Source of the DNA: Deltaproteobacteria bacterium
GTDB taxonomy: Bacteria; Desulfobacterota; BSN033; UBA1163
Direction: 5' to 3'
Assembly (NCBI GenBank): GCA_016875255.1
Contig: VGRU01000131.1
Location: 1-9,794, forward strand
DNA length: 9,794 bases
Below are positions 4,737-9,794 of the stretch, in pieces (positions within the stretch are counted from its first letter, which is position 1; each line of letters opens with the position of its first letter). A program made the position numbers and the translations under genes. The notes beneath the pieces are model-generated. The model searched no databases. It saw only the letters and a program-made list of their open reading frames with translations, and was not told where the DNA came from.

Positions 4737-6077
4737 ATGGACCTTCCTCTACGATATGTCCTCACCGTCTCTGAACTGACGCAGGAGATCAAGGCCGCCC
4801 TCGAAGTGAAATTCTCCGATGTCTGGGTGGAAGGAGAAATTTCCAACCTCAAGGTTCCTCCCTCCGGACATCTCTACTTCACGCTGAAGGATGATTTCAG
4901 TCAGATCCGAGTTGTCCTCTTCAGGATGAAGTCCCGGGCCATCCGTTTCGTTCCGGAAGACGGCCTCCACGTCGTCTGTCGGGGAAGGGTGGGGCTCTAT
5001 GAGAAGAGGGGTGAATATCAACTCATCATCGAAGAGATGGAGCCGAAGGGAATCGGCGCACTTCAACTTGCCTTTCTCCAGTTAAAAGAGAGGCTTGAAA
5101 AGGAAGGCCTCTTCGACATCAGCCACAAAAAACCGATTCCGACCCTTCCTCAGACTATTGGAATCGTCACCTCACCTACCGGAGCGGTCATTCAGGATAT
5201 GATCCAGATCATCCACCGGAGGTTTGAGAACGTTACCCTCCTTCTCTATCCTGTCCGGGTCCAGGGGGAAGGAGCCTCCGGAGAGATTGCAGAGGGAATC
5301 AGACATTTCAATAGAATGAAGAATGTGGATGTGATCATTGTGGGAAGGGGAGGGGGATCGCTGGAAGATCTATGGGCTTTTAATGAGGAGGAAGTGGCAA
5401 GGGCGATCCACCATTCGAAGATCCCTGTTGTTTCGGCAGTGGGCCATGAAACAGATTATACGATCTCGGACTTTGTAGCAGATCTCAGAGCGCCCACACC
5501 CTCTGCTGCCGCAGAACTGGTCGTCAAGGATAAAAGAGAGTTGAAAAAGAATCTTCATCATCTGAAGGGCGTTCTGGAAAATCAAATGACTCAATATTTG
5601 CAGGAAATGAAAAGCAATCTGTTTCATTTCAAAAAAGGTTTAATCGATCCCCGAAAGATGATAGAAGACTACCTTTTAAGACTGGATGACCTGGTCAATC
5701 AATCTCGAAAGCTCCTTCTGTGGAACCTAACAAGGAGGAAGGAGAAAAGGTTATTCCTTGCCGAAAGATTAAACCTCCAGAGCCCCTTCCAGAGAATAAA
5801 GAATATGGAGACCTCCCTCTCGGATGCGAGGAAATGGTTAGGCCAGAATATGAGACATAAGATTCAAATAAAGAAACAAAATTTAAAGGGAATTTTAGGA
5901 AAACTGGATTCACTGAGTCCCCTTTCCATTCTTCAGAGAGGATACAGTATCACCCGGAAACTTCCCTCCCTTAAAATCCTGAGGGATGCGGCTGAGGTTT
6001 TGGTTGGAGATAAAGTGGAGGTAAAACTGCACAGGGGAACTCTGTCCTGCTGTGTTGAGGGAAAAGAGAGGTCTTGA
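4737..6077 (+). CDS. xseA: Exodeoxyribonuclease VII large subunit
   Basis: XseA is the catalytic subunit of exonuclease VII, which degrades single-stranded DNA from both ends into oligonucleotides and acts in repair together with XseB. The 446-aa length is normal. An N-terminal OB-fold (about 7-103, with VEGEISNLKVPPSGHLYFTLKD at 31-52) precedes the catalytic domain: GIVTSPTGAVIQD (142-154), GRGGGSLEDLWAFN (203-216) and SAVGHETD (233-240). Asp154, Arg204, His237 and Asp240 correspond to residues reported as essential in the E. coli enzyme. The C-terminal part (about 260-400) is a charged helical region expected to form the coiled coil that binds XseB. No Shine-Dalgarno sequence precedes ATG 4737, and the promoter abuts it. 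The residues just after this Met lead directly into the conserved TVSEL segment, so the start is likely right. It is the first gene of a five-gene operon. Confidence 0.96.
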   Translation: MDLPLRYVLTVSELTQEIKAALEVKFSDVWVEGEISNLKVPPSGHLYFTLKDDFSQIRVVLFRMKSRAIRFVPEDGLHVVCRGRVGLYEKRGEYQLIIEEMEPKGIGALQLAFLQLKERLEKEGLFDISHKKPIPTLPQTIGIVTSPTGAVIQDMIQIIHRRFENVTLLLYPVRVQGEGASGEIAEGIRHFNRMKNVDVIIVGRGGGSLEDLWAFNEEEVARAIHHSKIPVVSAVGHETDYTISDFVADLRAPTPSAAAELVVKDKRELKKNLHHLKGVLENQMTQYLQEMKSNLFHFKKGLIDPRKMIEDYLLRLDDLVNQSRKLLLWNLTRRKEKRLFLAERLNLQSPFQRIKNMETSLSDARKWLGQNMRHKIQIKKQNLKGILGKLDSLSPLSILQRGYSITRKLPSLKILRDAAEVLVGDKVEVKLHRGTLSCCVEGKERS

Positions 6078-6103
6078 CGATAGCAGCTTTGAAAAGATAG
6101 TAT
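6074..6103 (+). promoter_or_regulatory. Weak candidate internal promoter before xseB
   Basis: TTGACG (6074-6079) and TAGTAT (6098-6103), 18 nt apart, occur in the AT-rich 59-nt gap between xseA and xseB, the only real gap in the operon. TTGAAA (6089-6094) with TACATT (6111-6116) is an alternative pair. AT-rich DNA gives such matches by chance. Confidence 0.25.
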
Positions 6104-6136
6104 TATATATTACATTAAAACTATTGGAGATTTCTA

Positions 6137-6430
6137 ATGCCAAGAGAAAAGAAGGAGAAGTTTGAAGACGCGCTGGAGAAGTTAGAAAAGATCGTCTCTC
6201 AACTGGAGGAAGGGGATATTTCCCTTGAAGAATCCTTAAAGCTTTTTGAGGAAGGGATTCGACTTTCCCGTTTCTGCAACCAGAAACTGGATGAAGCGGA
6301 AAAGAGAGTAGAGATCCTTCTTAAAGGCAAGGATGGAGCTATGGAAACGGAGCCCTTTGATCCTTCCGGAAACCCAGGACAATTTTCTTTTAAATATTCA
6401 GCTGATATCGAACCCGAAAAAGATGAGTAG
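6137..6430 (+). CDS. xseB: Exodeoxyribonuclease VII small subunit
   Basis: XseB is the small non-catalytic subunit of exonuclease VII; several copies bind one XseA through helical hairpins. The family core spans about residues 6-64: FEDALEKLEKIVSQLEEGD, LEESLKLFEEGIRLSRFCN and LDEAEKRVEIL, two antiparallel helices in the standard pattern. At 97 aa it is longer than the usual 60-80 aa because of a C-terminal tail (about 65-97) rich in Pro, Gly and acidic residues, probably disordered. GGAG at 6126-6129, 7 nt before ATG, sets the start. It lies 59 nt after xseA and 6 nt before ispA, in an arrangement shared by many bacteria. Confidence 0.95.
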   Translation: MPREKKEKFEDALEKLEKIVSQLEEGDISLEESLKLFEEGIRLSRFCNQKLDEAEKRVEILLKGKDGAMETEPFDPSGNPGQFSFKYSADIEPEKDE

Positions 6431-6436
6431 GATCTA

Positions 6437-7336
6437 ATGGATATCAAAAAATATCTCCAGGAGAAAAAAGAAGTTGTGGATGCGGCTCTGGAGAAATGTT
6501 TCTCTGATCAGGACGCTGGGGACTGTGAAACCGAATATCCATCCTCTCTTCACAGAGCGATCCGGCACAGTCTTTTTAGCGGAGGAAAAAGGATACGTCC
6601 CATCCTGTCCATAGCCGCCTTTGAGGCTGCTGGAGGGCAAGGGGATGGGATTCTGCCTTTTGCCTGCGGATTAGAGATGATCCACACCTACTCCTTGATC
6701 CACGACGATCTTCCAGCGATTGACAATGATGACTATCGAAGGGGAAATCTCACCTGCCATAAGGCGTTCGGAGAGGCAATCGCTATTCTGGCAGGAGATG
6801 GCCTTCTCACAGAAGCCTTCAGATTGATGACGGAAGAGGCTTCCGCTGATCCGAGGGTTACTCTCGATATTGTGAATGAGATTGCACGGGCCTCTGGGAT
6901 TTCCGGAATGGTCGGGGGCCAGGCTGCTGACATTGAATCAGAAGGAAAAGAGGTCGATTTTTCAACGGTGGGATATATCCATAGCCATAAGACCGGAGCG
7001 CTTATATTGGCTTCGGTCAGGACAGGAGTGAAATTGGGGGGAGGGGATGAGAAGACCCTGAAGGCCTTCACCCGGTACGGAGAAAGCATTGGCCTTGCCT
7101 TTCAGATTGTTGACGATATTTTAAATGTGGAAGGAAAGGCTGAATTGTTGGGAAAGAACACGGGAAGCGATCTTTTTAAGAAAAAAGCTACCTATCCCTC
7201 TTTATTGGGGATCGAAGAGTCGAGGAAGCAGGCAGGAGAGTTAATGAAATCCGCCATCGATGCCCTCGACCCTTTTGGACCCGAGGTAGAGCCTCTCAGA
7301 GAGATTGCCAGATTCATCGTCCTGAGGGAATCCTGA
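6437..7336 (+). CDS. ispA: Polyprenyl synthetase, probable farnesyl diphosphate synthase
   Basis: This cytosolic trans-prenyltransferase condenses isopentenyl diphosphate with allylic diphosphates to make farnesyl (C15) diphosphate for quinone side chains, undecaprenyl carriers and other isoprenoids. The 299-aa length fits IspA. Visible features are GGKRIRP (49-55), the first aspartate-rich motif DDLPAIDND (90-98) of the bacterial DD-x4-D type, RRGN (101-104), GQAAD (161-165), HKTGALI (184-190) and the second aspartate-rich motif VDDILN (225-230). Tyr85, five residues before the first Asp, favours C15 products over longer chains. The last Asp of the second motif is Asn230, a substitution I believe occurs in other members. 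ATG lies 6 nt after the xseB TAG, with a weak TAGGAT ribosome site overlapping that stop. dxs follows after 3 nt. A geranylgeranyl diphosphate synthase cannot be excluded. Confidence 0.93.
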   Translation: MDIKKYLQEKKEVVDAALEKCFSDQDAGDCETEYPSSLHRAIRHSLFSGGKRIRPILSIAAFEAAGGQGDGILPFACGLEMIHTYSLIHDDLPAIDNDDYRRGNLTCHKAFGEAIAILAGDGLLTEAFRLMTEEASADPRVTLDIVNEIARASGISGMVGGQAADIESEGKEVDFSTVGYIHSHKTGALILASVRTGVKLGGGDEKTLKAFTRYGESIGLAFQIVDDILNVEGKAELLGKNTGSDLFKKKATYPSLLGIEESRKQAGELMKSAIDALDPFGPEVEPLREIARFIVLRES

Positions 7337-7339
7337 TAG

Positions 7340-9220
7340 ATGACGAAATTATTAGACCGGATCAAACATCCGTACGATCTTAAAAATCTCGACGGAGAGG
7401 AACTGGTGGGGCTCTGCGAAGAGGTCCGCAAAGAGATTCTTGCCACCGTCTCAAAAAATGGGGGACATCTTTCCTCCAATCTGGGCACGGTGGAGCTGAC
7501 CGTCGCCCTTCACTATGTCTTTGACCTTCCCAGGGACAAGTTAATATGGGACGTGGGTCATCAGAGTTATTCCCATAAACTGCTCACGGGCAGGAGAGAT
7601 CGTTTTCATACCTTGAGGCAATACGAAGGGATCAGCGGTTTTCCAAAAAGGGATGAAAGCCCTTATGACACTTTCGATTCCGGCCACAGCGGCACTTCCA
7701 TCTCAGCCGCCCTCGGAATGGCAGAGGCCAAAAGGCATAAGGGTGACGAGGGAAGGCCAATCGCCATTATCGGAGATGGATCGATGACCGCAGGCCTCGC
7801 ATTTGAGGGCCTCAATCAGGCGGGCCACATCGACCAAGATCTGATCGTCGTTCTGAACGATAATGAGATGTCGATCTCTCACAATGTGGGCGCCCTCTCC
7901 TCCTATTTGAACCGATTGATGACCGGGCAGTTCGTCAACCGGTTTCGGGATGAGATGAAGGACTTTCTCGAGACCATCCCGGGCATCGGGAAATCAGCCC
8001 TCCGTTTTGCTAAGAAAGCTGAGGAGTCGCTCAAGGGCCTTCTCATGCCAGGCCTCCTCTTTGAAGAGCTGGGCATGAAATTTATCGGGCCGATTGACGG
8101 TCACCGTCTCGATCATCTGATTGAAAACTTTCAGAATATTAAAAAATTGAGAGGTCCATTTCTCGTCCATGTAATCACCAAAAAAGGAAAAGGTTATGGG
8201 CCTTCGGAGAAAAACCCCTCCCTTTACCATAGCGTGCCGCCTTTTAACATCGAGACCGGAGAGATTCAGAAAGGACAGACGCCCCTTCCTCCCACCTATA
8301 CCGAAATCTTTGGAGAGACACTCTGCGCATTGGCCGGGGAGAAAAGAAGGCTGATCGCCATTACGGCGGCCATGCAGAGCGGGACAGGTCTGGAAGAGTT
8401 TGCAATAAGGTTCCCTGACCGGTTCTATGACATCGGGATTGCAGAACAGCATGCGGTCACCTTTGCCGCAGGTCTTGCCCTCGAGGGCATGAAACCGGTC
8501 GTGGCCATTTACTCCACCTTTCTTCAGAGGGCGTACGATCAGATCGTTCAGGATGTCTGTCTTCAGAACCTTCCGGTTGTTTTTGCCCTTGACCGGGGGG
8601 GAATTGTGGGGGAGGACGGGCCTACCCATCACGGACTCTTCGATTTCTCTTACCTCAGACATATCCCGAACCTGATCGTGATGGTGCCCAAAGATGAAGA
8701 GGAGTTCCGGCACATGATTAAAACCGCCGTGGATTGTCCTTCGCCGGTGGCCTTCCGGTATCCCAGATCAAGGGGGATAGGATTGAAGAAGGGTGAGAGC
8801 CTTAAATCTCTCGAGGTCGGTAAAGGAGAGGTGCTCAGAGAGGGGAAGGATATCCTTATCATTGCCATCGGTTCCACGGTCTATCCTTCACTCCGGGCCG
8901 CACAGAGACTGGAGGAGATCGGGATCGATGCCGCCATCATCAATAGCCGGTTTCTGAAACCCCTGGATGGAGACCTCCTCTGCCACTGGGCAAAAAGAAC
9001 GGGGAGAGTCCTCACCGTTGAGGAGAATGTCCTGATGGGAGGGTTTGGAAGTGCGGTCCTCGAACTCTTTCAGGAGAAAAAGATCGTATCCATTCCGGTG
9101 AAGCGTTTGGGCATCCCAGACTGTTTTATCGAACACGGACCCCAATCGCTTCTGCGGGAGAAGTACGGGATCGATGAAAACGGGATATTCAGGGAGGCGA
9201 GGGCGATGGTTGAGAGATGA
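7340..9220 (+). CDS. dxs: 1-deoxy-D-xylulose-5-phosphate synthase
   Basis: Dxs joins pyruvate and glyceraldehyde-3-phosphate to give DXP, the first and flux-controlling step of the MEP isoprenoid pathway and also a source of thiamine and pyridoxal precursors. The 626-aa length is typical. The N-terminal thiamin-diphosphate domain has GGHLSSNLG (41-49, His43) and the cofactor/magnesium motif GDGSMTAG (145-152) with Asn175 29 residues after Asp146. The pyrimidine domain has [15 protein letters not shown] (364-378), where Glu369 is the catalytic acid, then [15 protein letters not shown] (392-406) and [15 protein letters not shown] (418-432). The C-terminal transketolase domain ends with [14 protein letters not shown]. 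The ispA TGA is followed directly by TAG and then this ATG, a double stop before the start. GAGGGA lies about 10 nt upstream. Its last bases overlap the tlyA start. Confidence 0.97.
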   Translation: MTKLLDRIKHPYDLKNLDGEELVGLCEEVRKEILATVSKNGGHLSSNLGTVELTVALHYVFDLPRDKLIWDVGHQSYSHKLLTGRRDRFHTLRQYEGISGFPKRDESPYDTFDSGHSGTSISAALGMAEAKRHKGDEGRPIAIIGDGSMTAGLAFEGLNQAGHIDQDLIVVLNDNEMSISHNVGALSSYLNRLMTGQFVNRFRDEMKDFLETIPGIGKSALRFAKKAEESLKGLLMPGLLFEELGMKFIGPIDGHRLDHLIENFQNIKKLRGPFLVHVITKKGKGYGPSEKNPSLYHSVPPFNIETGEIQKGQTPLPPTYTEIFGETLCALAGEKRRLIAITAAMQSGTGLEEFAIRFPDRFYDIGIAEQHAVTFAAGLALEGMKPVVAIYSTFLQRAYDQIVQDVCLQNLPVVFALDRGGIVGEDGPTHHGLFDFSYLRHIPNLIVMVPKDEEEFRHMIKTAVDCPSPVAFRYPRSRGIGLKKGESLKSLEVGKGEVLREGKDILIIAIGSTVYPSLRAAQRLEEIGIDAAIINSRFLKPLDGDLLCHWAKRTGRVLTVEENVLMGGFGSAVLELFQEKKIVSIPVKRLGIPDCFIEHGPQSLLREKYGIDENGIFREARAMVER

Positions 9221-9794
9221 CCAGGAAAGAAAGGTTGGATAAACTCCTCCTGGAGAAGGGGCTTGTTCAAAGCCGTGAAAAAGCGAGAGCGCTTATCATG
9301 GAGGGAAAGGTTCTCGTCGATGGAGCGATGATTGATAAGCCCGGAGTGAATGTGAATCCAGAGGCCGATATCAGACTTCAGGAAGAAGATTCACCCTATG
9401 TGAGCCGGGGAGGGAAGAAGTTAGAGGGGGCGGTCGTTACTTTTGGAATTGATCCTGCTGGGATGGTGGTGATGGATGTCGGCGCCTCAACAGGTGGATT
9501 TACGGACTGCATTTTACAGAAAGGGGCCCGAAAGGTTTACGCGGTCGACGTGGGTTACGGACAGCTGGCATGGAAGCTTCAGCAAGATCCAAGGGTGGTT
9601 AATTTAGAGAGAAGAAATATCCGCTATTTGAAGAGAGAAGCGGTGCATGAGGAGATTGACCTGATCCTCATCGACACCTCTTTCATCTCCATGGAAAAGT
9701 TTCTTTCCCATCTTTTGGGGTTTCTTAAGAATGGGGGAGCCATCCTTGGTCTCATCAAGCCCCAGTTTGAAGTGGGAAAGGGCGAAGTGGGAAA
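9217..9794 (+). CDS. tlyA: TlyA-family rRNA cytidine 2'-O-methyltransferase (3' end cut by window)
   Basis: The frame begins with ATG overlapping the dxs TGA (ATGA, 9217-9220) and runs off the window after 192 full codons; family members are about 250-275 aa. An N-terminal S4 RNA-binding domain (about 5-60, [21 protein letters not shown]) is joined by [10 protein letters not shown] to a Rossmann methyltransferase domain with the SAM motif [12 protein letters not shown] (87-98), then ERRNIR (131-136), IDTSFIS (152-158) and GLIKPQFE (178-185). In mycobacterial TlyA a Lys-Asp-Lys-Glu tetrad is required; Lys68, Asp153 and Lys181 fit the first three and the Glu lies outside the window. Members methylate 16S and/or 23S rRNA and affect capreomycin sensitivity. 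Some relatives were annotated as hemolysins, which is probably misleading. Placement after dxs is common. Which rRNA sites are methylated cannot be told here. Confidence 0.94.
   Translation, partial: MTRKERLDKLLLEKGLVQSREKARALIMEGKVLVDGAMIDKPGVNVNPEADIRLQEEDSPYVSRGGKKLEGAVVTFGIDPAGMVVMDVGASTGGFTDCILQKGARKVYAVDVGYGQLAWKLQQDPRVVNLERRNIRYLKREAVHEEIDLILIDTSFISMEKFLSHLLGFLKNGGAILGLIKPQFEVGKGEVG

Noticed and set aside
7994..8713. A 239-codon open frame on the minus strand inside dxs, and similar antisense frames in the acyl-CoA dehydrogenase, glycerate kinase, xseA and ispA genes
   Set aside because: Each lies opposite a strongly supported gene, shows no recognisable motif or ribosome site, and has composition expected from the complement of coding DNA.
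9217..9794. Hemolysin annotation for the last gene
   Set aside because: The S4 domain plus SAM-binding Rossmann motifs indicate an rRNA methyltransferase of the TlyA family; no secretion signal or membrane segment is visible.

Overview
The window looks like chromosomal DNA of a free-living anaerobic bacterium, most likely a deltaproteobacterium (Desulfobacterota, Syntrophobacteria-like). This is inferred from the protein style, the moderate GC content, the gene order xseA-xseB-ispA-dxs-tlyA, and the pairing of FolE2 with QueD. No rRNA, tRNA or CRISPR array was seen, and the taxon cannot be fixed from the sequence alone.

Layout. (1) Bases 1-501 hold the 5' part of an insertion sequence. A transposase fragment runs leftward off the window. 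Behind it lies an IS end with short repeated binding-site-like units, and its probable tip carries an outward-facing -35 hexamer. (2) Bases 564-1715 encode an acyl-CoA dehydrogenase in which Asp replaces the usual catalytic Glu. (3) Bases 1713-1910 are a MITE-like palindromic element wedged exactly between two convergent stop codons. (4) On the minus strand, queD and folE2 form a tightly coupled pair for the first two steps of preQ0/queuosine synthesis. (5) Bases 3081-3240 are two opposed arrays of degenerate 8-nt units forming a large imperfect inverted repeat. (6) On the minus strand is a class II (MOFRL) glycerate 2-kinase with a near-consensus promoter. (7) The divergent region 4623-4736 contains both promoters and a dyad over one of them. 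(8) From 4737 to the end is a compact plus-strand operon: xseA, xseB, ispA, dxs and tlyA (cut by the window edge).

How the genes work together. XseA and XseB are the two subunits of exonuclease VII. Dxs makes DXP, the first MEP-pathway intermediate, and IspA condenses the resulting C5 units to farnesyl diphosphate. TlyA is an rRNA 2'-O-methyltransferase commonly found after dxs. FolE2 and QueD act in sequence from GTP to carboxytetrahydropterin. The acyl-CoA dehydrogenase and glycerate kinase stand alone, with no electron-transfer flavoprotein or serine-cycle genes in view.

The coding content is mostly ordinary core metabolism, and no new multi-gene system was found. The interesting signals are in the non-coding DNA (IS-derived hybrid promoter, MITE at a shared stop-codon TA, 8-nt period arrays, operator-like dyad, probable leaderless xseA) and in the active site of the acyl-CoA dehydrogenase.
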